Assembly (NCBI RefSeq): GCF_021134715.1
Contig: NC_060025.1
Location: 3,224,001 to 3,288,000 of the forward strand
Source of the DNA: Daphnia pulex
Taxonomy: Eukaryota; Arthropoda; Branchiopoda; Diplostraca; Daphniidae
Direction of reading: 5' to 3'
Length of the DNA stretch: 64,000 nucleotides
The translations under genes were made by a program, and so were the position numbers. The notes under the pieces were generated by a model. It did no database searches and had not been told where the DNA came from. It saw only the letters and a program-made list of their open reading frames with translations. Positions within the stretch are counted from its first letter, which is position 1; each line of letters opens with the position of its first letter. Shown in pieces: positions 19,283-33,100 of this stretch.

Positions 19283-22200
19283 AATGACTAATTTGTACTG
19301 ACATTTTAAAAATGAAATTTTAAAAATATCAATGTTATTAATCATGGAAAAAAATGAATTGATTTGTGATAGTACTATAAAATGTTAAGAAATATTTAAG
19401 CAGTGAACAAATTTCCCGATATAATCTCGTGATCCAATAATCAAATGTATCCCACAGCCGATCGATATCGATATTCAATGTCTCGTTTACAAGTCATTTT
19501 GAATAAACGAGTCGCGTTCGATTTTTCCCTTTCAAAAACTCTACAACTTCTGCGGATTAATTTCCATCCCAGGGTATATTCAATAGAAGTCCCCTCGTCT
19601 CTTCCATCGTAAAAGCATATTATAGGACACGCCCTAAAAGGGTAGGAGCTACACGCACGAAGAACCGATGATGCCGTGAGACTGTGATCCTTTTAGCGGG
19701 TATGTCGCATTTGCGTGATTCTCCATTATTGGTCCCGCCATTTCTCCTGATCCGAAGTAAAAAATAATTAATAAAGTCCACTCAAAAGAAGAAGACTCTT
19801 CCCTCCCTCGTTATTTATTCAATCAAACATGGCCGAAATGTTCTTCTCCCCAGAACGGGATTATTGCGTGCACTTATAGTGTCACATAAACTGTATGGAT
19901 TTGTTAAGCCTCCGTCTTATAATTCATATCCCTCCGCCTACAACTTGAAAAGACCGGGGAAAAACTGTTCCGTTCAGGATCACCTTTTATAAGTTTGGGA
20001 TAGAAAATGATTGGCTTCTTAAATCAAATTAAATTGATCCATCGCGTCAGTATCGATTGGCCAGCCAGAACAAATCACGCAGGTAATCGAATATTCCGGT
20101 GTTCACCTTTGAGTCGATCTATATACTGCGCGAATCGGATCCGGCGGCGGATATACATTCGTTATCGTTGCGATCGATAGATGACGTTGGAAATGTCAAA
20201 CAATTTTCCCTTTATCAAATACAAGAAAAGTTACTCCGCCAACTAAAATAATCAAGATCTGCCTCGCTGATTTGAAAAGAAAAAGGAAAAAAAAAAGTGT
20301 TTCAATTATTGATTTGGTTTAAGAGATCCACCATGACATTGTATTGATCCAGATTATCTGCAAGAGGTTCTTCTCTTCATTTTTAATTAATAACTCCAAA
20401 GTTGGAGAGTCTCATCGGAGATTGAAGTTTCTTCTTTTTCGGAACGAATAAAAGAGCCAACGAAAATTCGTGACTTTTTCCGCCATGAATAAAAAGAAAA
20501 GTTTTTTTTTAAATATTATGTATAGTATACCTTTTGGTTGGGAGACATAATCAGCAACGGATGCGGTATTTACGTATAGGCATCACAAATTTCAAATCTT
20601 TTTCTTCCAGTTCACCGCTATGTCACGACGAGTTAAAAAAAGGAGAAAATAATTTTTTTTCAAAAAAATGTTCAAAAATAAAAATAAAATAAAAAAAGAA
20701 TCGGAATGTGTTTTTTTTTTGTTATTTTTTCATTTCAGTTTTCGTGCGTTGGCATGTTGAAACGATACGACACGTTGCCATGAATCCCGTGGTGTGTCAG
20801 AACAGGGACGGATATCGATGAATGGAATTTGTTTAGCTGTCACGTCCGGTCAGCATATGCTGGAAACCCATTGATCGTGAGATGCAGAAAACGAGACCAT
20901 GTAGCATCAGCACAATCATAACATCAAATTACCAGCACACAGCAGCAGTCGAATCGTCTGATTGGGCCAACATTATCCAATTACCGCCTTCCCCCCGTTT
21001 GATTTTACAACATTCCAAAAGTTGTTCGACACAACACCAACATCAATGAAGAAAAGAGCGGCCCAAAAATCGGTGAAGCGAAATTAACTTGTTGCATCAC
21101 GTTATAAAGGGTCGTTCGTTCGTTTTTTAGAAAAATAACATTCCCGTTATTACGCAAGAGCCAATCTGTCGGCTGTTGTACAGGCCGTCGCTTTGCGTCA
21201 CTTTCCGCATGCGCGACCATTCCGCACCATTCGTCACGACGGAATAATCTGTTTGATATTACAAAATGTCTATCCGGATAAAAAGAAGAAGAAGAAGATA
21301 AAAAATGTCTTGACATTTGACAATTTTTAAAAAGAAATCTTTATTTTCCCCAGAAAACAATGGACAACCTTTTATTTTAAGATTTGTAGACCCCCCCTCC
21401 GGACTGGATGAGAGGCTCTTGACACCGCGGATCAACTGGAGTGAACGCGGATCGATATCCCCCCCAAAATACCCGGGCCCTTTTATCATATTCACCCCTT
21501 TTAGAGTCTTAGAGATTTTCGGGACTTGCGTGACTGTATTAAAATTTTCGTGAGTTTAATAATTCCACACGAGATGTGTGTCGAGAGAGAGAAGACGTCC
21601 GGCTTCCGCGGATGAAAATCACGTAGAGATATATAGACGCCCTTCATTCAAAGGTTTCCCCCCCCCCCCCCCATCCACTTGATCGATCGTGTGTATACCT
21701 TTGTAACCTTCTACACAACACTTGTTATATATGTGTGTGTGATGGGATATTTAATACATAAGGGGAAAAAGAAAAAAAAAGAAGAAAATACTTATTTCCA
21801 TTCGAGATGTATGCCCGGCAACATACTACTAGGAATATTGGGTTTCTCTGTCCGGGGGGATCTAGGATTACAGCACTCGGTGGTTTCGAGTATAATCATT
21901 CTCTCTCCCGGCTTAAATAATAGTTGATTTGATACTAAAAAGGTGAACACGACACCACACCACCACCCTGTTGACCTGTTTTCATTTAGCCTTGGGAATC
22001 AAAAGATTTTCCTCCGCCACCGCCAAAAGTTTTTGACCTTAGAATCCGTAGGAAGGTGGAAATAATGGCGTGTGCTGTTTGTGTGTGTGTCGTGCCACGA
22101 GACAAATTAGCGCGGGAAATCTCAGCAGGCTGTTGGGAGAAGCCTTTTCAAGTCAAACAAACAACCCAAAATGGCGGCTATTAATTGGAGGTGGGGTTTG

Positions 22201-24132
22201 ATAAATCTAGATAGATATATTTGTTTCATGGCCAAACGTGTCTGACCTTGTTTGAACTCGTCTGACCTCGTCAGCCAACGACGTTGGTCTCTCTCTCTCA
22301 CCTGTGATAGACCCAGGAGACACTTTGATCGATTCCTACCTGGCGCCTTCAAGGTCGACACGGGCCTGTCTCAAATAATAACATACCTGGAAAAACCTTT
22401 TATTTCCCTACCTATGATAAAGTCATTCAAAATTCTTTAATTCCCTTGTATAGATAGAATAGGTGGGAGGGGGGCGAAAGGAGTTTTTCCAATTCATTTG
22501 GCCGATTTGATTTAAGCGATTATAGATGGCGTTGGCTACTTGGCAAAAAGGAAAGCCGACACTCGTGTGTGTCTTATAATATCCGATATCCTGAAATAAT
22601 TCAATTGCTGGACCGATATTCTTCGTTAGCTTATTGGGTAATGAGACACACCATCTTGGGAAGAAAAAAAATGTACACACACACAAAGAGTCAACAAGAT
22701 ATTGATCCTTGAATGCCGGCCACGGGGCGGGTCCAATCGAGAGCGAAAAGGAAAGAAAAAAAAAGGACACGCCGGCCATACAAGGTTTTTCACGCACGGT
22801 TGAGCAACATCACATCTACAAGAGAAATTACTGCAACCGACAGCGAAAGGGGAAACTTCTTCTTCAACTCCTCCGGGCGCTGCTGCTCTCTCAATTAATC
22901 AAGAAACATTTTGTGTGTCCTGCTGAGCTAGAAAAAGACGATTTTTGCAGACGATTCTTTTGATGGCAACAAAAGGGAATCATTCATCAGCATCCATTCA
23001 CACAGCTGACTGGCTTTGGCTAGGATCTATAACCCGCCACAATAAATAATATCGGCTTAATTTTAGACAAAAAAAGTAAAATTTCAGACATTTTGTTTTT
23101 TGGGATAATTTTTTTTTTTTGTTTTTCCTTGAAAAAGTCTCCCCCGGGGCAGATGACGGGAAAATGGTGCAAAAGATGTCGGTGAAAGCCAAGCTAGCCG
23201 AAAGGTTTTTTTTATTTATTATTTTAAAGAAGAAAAAAAAATCAAAGTTTTGCTGCATGTCTGTGCGTGTAGAGAGAGAGAACGAGATGCTTTCAGGAAA
23301 TGGAATGTTGTTGGGGGGGTCTTTTTGGCACAGCGCCACCACTTCATGGACTCTCTCCACTCCCGAACGAACTGACTGCGAAAAAAGAGAAAAAACAACA
23401 TCGTCTTCTTCTTCTTCTTTCTTATTTTTGAAAAAGAGAAGGAGAGATATATTTATATACATGGATATAAAAGTTATTATTGTAAAGAAAAGAGAGTGCC
23501 TTTTGGGTTGTCCGTCAGAGGCGCTGTCGTCGCCATTTGGCAACGTTCCCATTGAAGGAGTGGGCAAGCTCCTCCCCCTTTTGAGCAAAGGAGAGAGAGA
23601 GACACACAAAAAAAACCCTGCGGTTCGGGTACTGTGACGTCACCAGTGTTGATGTCGGGCCCGGGGTCGAACCGGATCTTTTCAGTCAAGTGTTGGCCGC
23701 GCTCCGTAGCTGTCGCCGCCGCCACAGCTCCCCCTTACACGTAACAATCCCATCCCACCCCGTATTATTTTAGTTCGTCCTTGCTAATTTTACACTCGAC
23801 AGCGTTTTCTCTTTTTTCGCAGAAATTAAAAAAAAATTTGATTAAATCGTGTCATCTGCAACAACATTTAAAAACAAAAATCAAGTGAATGTGGTTTTCC
23901 AAAAATTAAGTGCGTCCAAGTGTGTTGTCGTCTGTCTGGATGTTGTTGGGGGAAAACGCGTGGTCGGAGCGAACGAACGAACTTTTTTTTCCCCTTTTTT
24001 TATTTTGATTTTGTCACGCGGCCATCTGGATTAATCTAAGAAAATAGTCACGTTGATTTTGTGTGTGTGTGCCGTGTGTGCCGTGTTGGAAGTGACTTTG
24101 AACCAAGAGCTGAAAAAGAAAACGACCAAAAA
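19283..24132. other. Long intergenic and 5' region of the glypican gene; no gene recognised
   Basis: This stretch is rich in homopolymers (poly-C at about 21658-21672, many poly-A/T runs) and GT/GA microsatellites. Open frames on both strands are low-complexity and overlap each other, with no recognisable domain. The right part, from about 23600, becomes more GC-rich and probably contains the glypican promoter and 5' UTR. Confidence 0.45.
23635..23642. promoter_or_regulatory. CRE/ATF-type palindrome TGACGTCA upstream of the glypican start
   Basis: An exact TGACGTCA lies about 0.5 kb before the ATG, next to GC-rich sequence that looks like a promoter. CREB/ATF bZIP proteins bind this palindrome. 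Function is inferred from sequence and position only. Confidence 0.35.
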
Positions 24133-27100
24133 ATGTCTCCAATGCAAATGTTTGGACGTCTAGTAGACGTGAGTCGAGTGAATTTAATTAGCAGATGTGG
24201 CGTCATGCTGTTGGCGATGACTCTGTTGACGCAGAATTTCATGGCCAGAGCCTTACCGGCGTCGGGAGGAAGCTGCGATTCGGTCCGTGATGTCATGACG
24301 TCACTCAAACTGGCTCAGACCGCCATGGTTAGTGAATCGCCTGTCGCAGGTTAGTACCAAAATGGAAAGTTCGTGAGTTTCCATGCCACCAAAACGTTTA
24401 TATATCGTATTCGAATTTCTGTTTCCCCTTTTAACTAAAAACTAAACGAAAAAAAAAGAAAAACGTTTTGCACTAAATGTGCTGCCGTCTGGTGTCGTTG
24501 TTACCTGGGCTATTTACTTTTTAAAAACCAACAAGTACACACACACACTGGGTTTTTTTCTTTTTATTATCACCTCGTTATCGATTTTTACCGACGTTCA
24601 TTTAAGGCCAAGGGGAAGAGAGAGAAAAAAAGTTTTTAATAGTTTATAATAAAAATGGTGGTGGTGGTGGCCAAGGCAAACAAAGGAACAATGAAAAGTA
24701 ACATTTTTGTTTGGTGGGCGAAAAATATTTCGTTCTGGATTATTGTTTGGGTAATTAATTTGGTCGGGATTCCGATGCCATGTCGCTTTTCTAAATATTT
24801 TGGCCGATAATGCGGATAGGAGGTGGGGTGGTGGTGGTGGGTTGAAACAAATAAAAAGTTGGCAACGTCATTTTGCATTAGGTGATGAAAATCCATCGCT
24901 GGAACGGGAGAGAGAAAAAAAAAAGATGCGGGAGCCACCGCCACCACCACCCCCAAGGTCGGCCGTGTCCAAATGGCGCAGCGCTCCACTATTTTTGCCC
25001 TTGTCTCTGCAGTGGCGTGAAAAATGAACGTTCCTTTTGATTCGCACAATCGCCTAGTTTTTTTCCCTTTTTCAAATCTGGCGCCAAAATGGCTACCCGG
25101 ACTTTTACACCATTTTTTAAAAAGTGATAGGAATACTTTTTCCCCCTAAAAAAAAAGTCAATTTAAAAGGCGCCGACTCGTGTGAACGCGGGAGACGATG
25201 TTGTGTTACACACACACTCCCCTTTCTCCCTCGGCCTCGATTTTTTCGGGAATCAATGGGGGGCGGGCGAGTTCTGTAAAGCAGCTGCGGTCTCACTAAC
25301 TTCTTTCTATCCCGATATTTATGGAAATTTTTTGTTGTTTAGTCTCCCGATTTGTGGGTGGGTCCATTTTTGGCTCATCTTCAACTTCCAATTTTTTAAC
25401 GAAATTTCATTATTATTTTTCTAAATTTCTAGGTGGAAACGGTTTGGTTTGCGAGGGAGAGCGGACGTGTTGCCCGGCCAATGTCGAGTCTGCCCTGCGC
25501 CATTCGGCCGCATCGGATTTCCATCACGCCGTCCGCCAGTCGAGCCATCAACTGCGGCACACGTTGACCCAGTCGTCTACTGCCATCCAAGGTGAAAATC
25601 CCAATTCAATCGTCGACGGGGGTTGGAAAAATCAAAAACAAACTTGTCTAACATGAAAACATTTTTATCCAAAGAGAGGAAATCCTTTTTTGGTTTTGTT
25701 TGACATGTCGCCCAAAAACGGCGGCTCTCTCCGTTCTCTCCCTGCGAACGTTCGGCTATTTGTACATTTCACGGAACCGTGAACACGACGTTGCCAGGGG
25801 GATAGCAACAAGATGGTGAAGGTCGAGCACCGTTGAATGAATTTACACGTTTTAATTAGACATTTTTTTGGGTCTTTCTTCTTTCTTGTTTTTTAACTTC
25901 TGAATTTCGATCGATGGAAAACCAAAAAAGAAGAAAAAAGGGAAAAAAAAAATATTTCTGGTGAGTGACGCCATTGGGGCGTGAAGAGGATTCGATATCG
26001 GGAATTTTTTTTTTTTCTGGTGGAGCGTGTCGTATCGGCACGAAGGATCGGCCCCTTTTTCTTTATTTCTTCTTCTCTATGTGAAAAAGTCGTCGAGTAG
26101 ACACGCCGACATTTTGTTCAACATGGAATCCACTCGAGCATTTTTTCCTTCTTCTTTTCTTTCGCATTCGTCATCGCCTCCTTTCTTCTCTTGCTTCCTT
26201 TGATGCCTCGCCCAAATAGAATCGAATGTAGAGGCAATCGTGAAGAGAGGATGTTGTGTGTGTGTGTCATCGTGAGTCACGATCTCGACACACACTGGGC
26301 CAATGGAAACAAAACACACACCCTTTATTTCCTTCCTTACACACATTCATCACTGCTCTGCTGCTGCGAGTTCTTTTGTGTTGCCTTGGCGACGACCTTA
26401 CGGCGATGGACATGCAATATGGAACGTGATTCTTGGCCAAACGCACGGATCGGCCAATGACGTCAAACCTATACCAGGGTAGGGTAGAGGAGGCAGGGAG
26501 CATTTTGAATTTCAATAAAAACTGGGATTTGTCTGTCCGAGTGAATTCTATACTGTACAGACACGTCGGCAAAGCAGCTCACCAACCCCCAAAGTCAAAC
26601 AATAATTGTAATTAAATATTTCTTCTCTCTCTCTGTAACCAGAATTTTAGTTGTGTGTTTGGGGATTTGTTTTTACGAGGAGCTACTGGGCCTTAATTTG
26701 ATTCTTTCCAACGAGGACTAATGGTTTTTGATGGTTAGTCGTAAAAAGAATAATAATTTTTTTCTTTTCTTTTCGTGTGGATTAAGCCAAAAAGTCAGCT
26801 GGCGACTGGGTTATTTTTTTATTATTTTAAAGAAGAAGAAGAAAAAGGAGGTAATATCATAACGTGGGTGGCCTGACCTGTGCATTTTTCTTCAACCCCT
26901 CGGTTGAAGTTGGAAGAACCGGCATGAGAAAAAAAGAAGAGAAAATTTCTGGGGCCCACTTAACTCTCAAGAGATAGGGGGACGACTACTTTTTGGGTGG
27001 GTTTAAATGGCTCAATTTTTCTACTTGTATAATAACTCTCTGAATAGTTAAGGGGCTTCTGTGGATAGGACACACACTCACAAAAAATTCTGTTAATTGT

Positions 27101-30100
27101 TGGACTTTGTGTGTGGGTTAGACACAACGAACGAACGAAGAAAAAAAATCCTTTTGTCGGGAGAAGGAAATCCGGAACTGTCGAGTGGAATCGAGAAATT
27201 TTTGTGTTTCGATTTTATTTTTATTTTTTATTATTGTTATATGCGGGCCGCCCGGATGACTCGAATATAATATAAACGAATGAATAATAATTTTTTTTTC
27301 TTTTCGATACAATAAGGAAATGGATCTTTTTTTAAATATTAAAATTTTTGTAGGTCGAAGACGCCCATAAATCAGAAACAGTGGCGACACTATTGGAGCT
27401 GCTAGAAAGTCTCTGTGGAATCAAACCCCAAAATTATTTTTATTTATTTTTTAAAAAATTTTTTGGGGAAAAATAAAAATCAATGGACACATCCATGGGA
27501 ATAAAACAAAAATAACTGGAACAGAAAAGACAAGAGTTGTGTTGGTGGGGGCCCTTTCGGTCTCGTCGAAAAGCCGCGGGCTCCGCATTCCATTTCGTTG
27601 CCCACCTTCTCTTTTTGGTCGCCCGTCCGTCTCTTTTATCTTCATCTTCTTCTTCTTTCTTTTTTACCTTTTTTTCTCTCTTTTATATATATTTACCTTT
27701 GGGGAAGTTGGAAGATGCCGCCACCTTTTAACCTGGGCGAGATGTCGAGACAAAAGAAATTCAAGAGCCGTTAAATTTATTTGAGACTTTGGAAGAAGAA
27801 AAAAAGGTCGCCCCAACTTGTTTTTGTTCCGAGTTGCGCAATCATTTCCTCCTTTCCCTACCAAATCTAATCAATTATGGTGATGAGTTTTAAGTGTCCA
27901 GCTGTTTGTTATTGGCCAGCTGTTGGAAACGGGCGTGGCGACCGAGAAATTTGTTTGCCCACCGCTAGAGAAGAAAAACCAAAAAATTCGAAAAAATGTT
28001 TTTTTATTTTAAATTTTTTCAAAAAATAATTTGGCCAATGGACAGACAATGTCGTTGTCGTCGCGACTCTTTTGTCCTCCGATTTCATTAATTTTCGATT
28101 CCCCTGGTTCGTCTTGATTACATGAAACGAGTTTTTCGCCCAGTTGCGCCACTCGCCCAGCTCTCCCAAAAATAGGAGCCGGGATAATGAGATGCACCGC
28201 CGTGTGTGTGTGTGTTGCTGTTGCCAACCGAATAATTGGATTTTTCTAATAATCAAAAAACTTTTTCTCTTTTTTTCTCTGTTCAGGTCAAGTTGTTCAA
28301 CACGTGAGAGCGTCGATGATGAAGACGCAGACAATGTTTGGCCAACTGTACAAGAGACTGGCCCTCCTGGCCAAGGAGCCGATCCAGCAGCTGTTTGATC
28401 AATTGGAGCGATTCGTTTCGCCTCCGGCCGATGGTGGCGACAGTGGCGGCGATCCAGCGGACGTCAGTGACGCCGTCAACGGATTTTTCGACGACTTGTT
28501 CCCCAGACTCTACGGCCAGAGCCCAAGGAGCGTCCAGGGCCCCTCGCTGCCGGCCGACAGCTTTGGCCAGCGTCTGCCGCAGGACTATGTCGACTGTTTG
28601 CGGCACGCCCAGTCTGAATTGCGCCCGTTTGGCGAGATTCCACGACGGCTGGCCAACAGCCTGGCCAGGAGCCTGGACGCGGTTCGCTCTCTACTTTCCG
28701 CCCTGGACCTGGGCGCCCGCGTCCTCAACGCCACGGATCACGCCGAATTGAACGGCCAATGTCGCGACGCTCTACTCCGGGCCACTTACTGCGCCCAGTG
28801 CCGGGCGTTGAAGCGCCAACCGACGACAACGACGACGACAACTTTAGTCAACAGCGGCGGCCAAGTCTGTCGCGGCCTCTGCTCGAACGTGGCCCGCGGA
28901 TGTTTGGCGGCCGTGGCCGACGTGGACCAGCCGTGGAACGAGTGGGTGGACGCGATGGAGCGCCTAGCGGCCGCTCTGCTCAACAAGGCCGGCGCCGCCG
29001 TGGCCGATCTGGGCCCGCACGACATTCTCTCGTCCGTCGACAGCCGATTGTCCGAGGCGGTTCTCTACGCCCTGGAAAACGGGCCGCTCCTTGAAAAGAA
29101 GGTCAGTTTGTTTTTATACAGGGACTTTGCAGCGTTGCCTGGGCAACGCTGGGCCCGAATATGCAAATCGTTTCCACGTAATCATCCATCAAAATAGGTG
29201 GGGGGCAAAAATTTTATTTTTTTAATTTCCAGGGCGGGGCGCGCACAGAGGCGGCCATTTTTATTGTTGGCCCAGTCAATAGGACACACACGCGCGTATT
29301 TTAATGGCTATCGGAAAGTAGTTTTGCGTGTCAGCCGATAAGACAAGAAGAGAAGAAGAGAAAAAAAATTATTTTTAAAATTTTTAGTCACTGGGCATTT
29401 TGCCAGTTTTGACACAAACAAGAAAATGAAGGCAAAACGAGACGACGACGACGACGATGTCTGGTTGTTTATTGATTGGGTTCGCATTTATTTGGAGGCG
29501 ACCGTTAGGAAAGAGGAGAACTGGAACGATGCCCATTGTGTGTATATTTCTCTTGTTGTTGACGGAATTGCTACTCATAAAAGAAAAAGAGAAAAAAACA
29601 ACTTTTTTCTTTTTTATGGGGGGTGGCAAGAAGAAGAAATGGACGTCGCGACAAATCGAATGTCGAGCGCTTGCGCTTTCTATCCCATCCGGATTATTCC
29701 GGCTGAAAATTAATTTTCAGAAAGTACCAAAAAACAAGGAGCCTGGATTAGAAGCTATTTCGTGGAAAATAGTGTCGTCCCCCGAGGGCCAATGAGACGA
29801 GGGGGTCGGAAAATAATTCCGGCAGTCACACAGTCCCTTGTGCATGTTTGTCAGGTCGTCAAAAAATACCCAAAGACATTAGAACCTGGACAGATCCCCC
29901 CCTGGAAAAATAAAAGATTGATCAAACACATTCCTGCCAACTATCCAGCAGAAGCCCCAAACTATTGAAACACGCATATGACTCCTGTCAACGACCAACA
30001 ACATAAAAAAAAGTCCCTTTTTTTCTGTGTGTGTGTGTGTCTACTTCTTTTACCCGTGAGCTGTAAAATGTTGGAGATGGGCTAGTAGATTGCGGTCAAA

Positions 30101-33100
30101 CAAACGCATTTTTTCGATACGATTTCATCATATGAAGGTAACAAAAAAAAGTAAAAAAAAAAAAAACAGGTGTGTGCCGGATGAAACCTTGAAAAAATGT
30201 GTTGAGAGAGAGAAAATCACGCCATTGACATAAAATGAACGAAGGGGGGTCCTTTTTGATTGAACTAAATTCGCTTCCTTTAATAAAAAAAAAAACAAAA
30301 AATTTTTGTTAGAATCAAGTCGAGCCTAAAAAGGGAAATGGATGATAATAATATTTTTTTGTTTTTATTATTTTTTAGTTGATCTTCTTGAACACATCCG
30401 GTGTGTGTCCAACCTTTGAACCCCTTTGAGTTTTTATGTGGTGGTGGTCGGTGGTGGGGGTTTTCAACAGCAGTCAAGTGGTGGGGAGAGAAGTGGAGGA
30501 ATGTTCTTTTTAGGGAATTTTTCAAAAGTTTTTTCTTTTTGTTTCTACCCAGGGACAAAAGACGTTGGATAGAGAGGGGATAAAAGTGAATTGCTTTTTT
30601 TTTTCTCTTTTCGGGTGGTGGTGACTCTTCTTCTTTTGTTTCTTTTCTTAAAGGCCGACGATCCGCCCCCTCCATTCACCTGAAGAATTTTTTTTCTTTT
30701 TCTACCTTGCCCCCATTCGATCGCTTAAATCAATCAGATAAACCACTCCTCCACTAAGCCACACACACACACTGTGAAATTCTTCTTTAAAAAAAAAATG
30801 GCCAACCGGATGTTGTTTTGAAAATTTGAATTTTTCTTGGGCGCAAAACAAATAAAATCGCGGCGGGACATTTTGAAAAATGTTTTTTGCACGAATCGCT
30901 CACGAGCGCACCTTTTTGAATGCAGTTCGTTTTCTTTGTCGCTAAAGAAGAAGAAGAAGGTGCGGGTCCAACTGACGTCAGAGGTGGTGGGTGGTTGTCG
31001 GGTTCCCACACATTTGAAATGAATCGAAATTGCGTCATGCGATAATTTACCAAATCGAATGGCCTGAAAGAAAAAAAGAAGATGAAAATTTTATTTTTTT
31101 ATTTTTACCCCCCAGTCATTTCTAATTTCAAAAAGGGGGGAAAAAGTGTCTGGGTCACCCCCACTTGACACACACACACACACTCCTTGTGATTTCTTCA
31201 TAGCCCAGTGATGGTTGGTGGTGGTAACCAATAGATCCTCCTTTCCTATTATCATTCCTTTGAACCCCATGGGGTTGAAGGAGTGTCGTAATTGGGCGTT
31301 TCCCGCTTGTCTTTCGTCAGATTCCTCCTCGCAATCGAACAGACACAACGAAAAGGAAAGAAGAAGACGGAAGAAATGATGGACTAGTGAGTTTACTCAC
31401 CTGGCCACCAGGGGGCCAGAAAGATGATGATTGCTTTTTCTCTTTCTCTCTCGTCTCTACCAGCCTGGGCGAGTGGGTGGGCTCGGCACAATATTCACGT
31501 ACAGTGCGTGTGGGTTGATGAGGAAAAAGAAGAAGAAGAAGAAAATAAGGTGTGGGGTATATACACCGTTTGACATTGACGGATGGCATTTTGATGCTCA
31601 TCCTCTTTGACTTTTTGTGGGAGAGCAAAACACCTTGCCGACTTTCTCTCTATCGAGTCGGATGGGGTGGGAGGGTCTGGGACGTGTCGGAAACAATTTT
31701 TCGCGATGGAATTGACAAAATTAAACGAATCGGTCCAGGTAGGTGTGGCCAGCTCTATGCAAATCGAAATGTTAAAAATTGAAACATCACTGGAAAGAAA
31801 AACAGATTTTTTGTGTGTTTTGTTTGTAAAAGGAGAAAAGGACTCAAAGGCCCTTGCCGATTAGATACGCTGGCCACTCTCAAAGATAAAGATAGGAAGA
31901 AAATACTTATTCAAATGGATTGCGTGAGAGTTTTTCTCTTTTTCTTTCTAAATTGTTGGCCGTGATTTATGGCCAGCTCCGACACCTTTCCACTTTATCC
32001 GTATCGATCCTTCTTTTATGCAAATGTAATTTATGTAGTCCGTTTTCTAAACGAAAATTTCTCTTTTTTTCTCCACCAGGTCAAGAAAATGTGCGGTGAA
32101 AACGGGACGGGCAAAGATGGAGCCTCTTCCGGCGACGATTCGGCTACTTCGGACGCTGAATCGTCGTCCGCTTCGCCTTTGGTGGCCGTCCAGCCGCAGC
32201 CCGTCGAAGATTTGAGTCCCGTCCTGGAAGGCGGCCAAGGCGGCGGATTAAAGTCGCGACTCGAGTCGCTCCTGCCCATGTTGGCCGCTGCCCGCGGTTT
32301 CTATTCCAACTTGCCGGACGCTGTTTGCGCCCAACCGGGGACGCCTTTCCAGGCCGTCATGAGCGACGACCAGTCAAACTGCTGGAACGGCCAGAGATTT
32401 GCAGAGTAAGTTTTTTCCTTCTCATTTCGACACAACTCAAGAAGAAGAAGAAGAGAGTCTGAACGTCTCGCCAAAATGGCGACAAGTCCATTTATTGGCC
32501 AGTCAGTGTAGATATTAGTTTGTGTGTGTGTGTGTGGCTGGGGGGCAGGTCGTTTGTGGCGGTAGTTCTTTTTTAAATTCCGCTTTTCTTTTTTATTATT
32601 ATTATCGTCGTCTCCAAATTGTGTTTTGCACACACACACACAGACTATGGCCAGCCAACCAGCCAGCAGCCATAGTCTTTCATTTTTGAGAACCTTGTTA
32701 TTTTTAATGGTGGCGCTCTCTCTCTCTCTCTTAACTGTTGTACCTGAAATCTTTTTTTCTGTGGCGCTTCAAACGGTTGGATGACCGCCGCCACATGACG
32801 ACATTTTTTTTTTCCAGGTAAAAGTTTTTTTTTCTTCTTCCAGGGGAAGCGACAAAACGTCAAGATAACGAACCTCGTTTTAATATTAGAAAATTCTTTT
32901 TATTTTTTATTTTTTTTCGTGAAAAGTCGCCATTTTGTGGATGGCCGGTTGTTAGGCGGATGTTTCCGTTTTCGATATAAACTCGCTTCTTCTTCTTCTT
33001 CTTCTTCTTCTTTATCACTAAGTTGACCTCCCTCCAGCTGTCTCTCACCTAAAATGGTCAGCAGCGTGACGAGCGGAATGCCAACCTTAATAGGGGACGA

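Noticed and set aside
23119-23637. 172-codon open frame upstream of the glypican gene
   Set aside because: Composed of poly-A-derived Lys and homopolymer runs, with an equally long frame antisense; no domain and no splice context.
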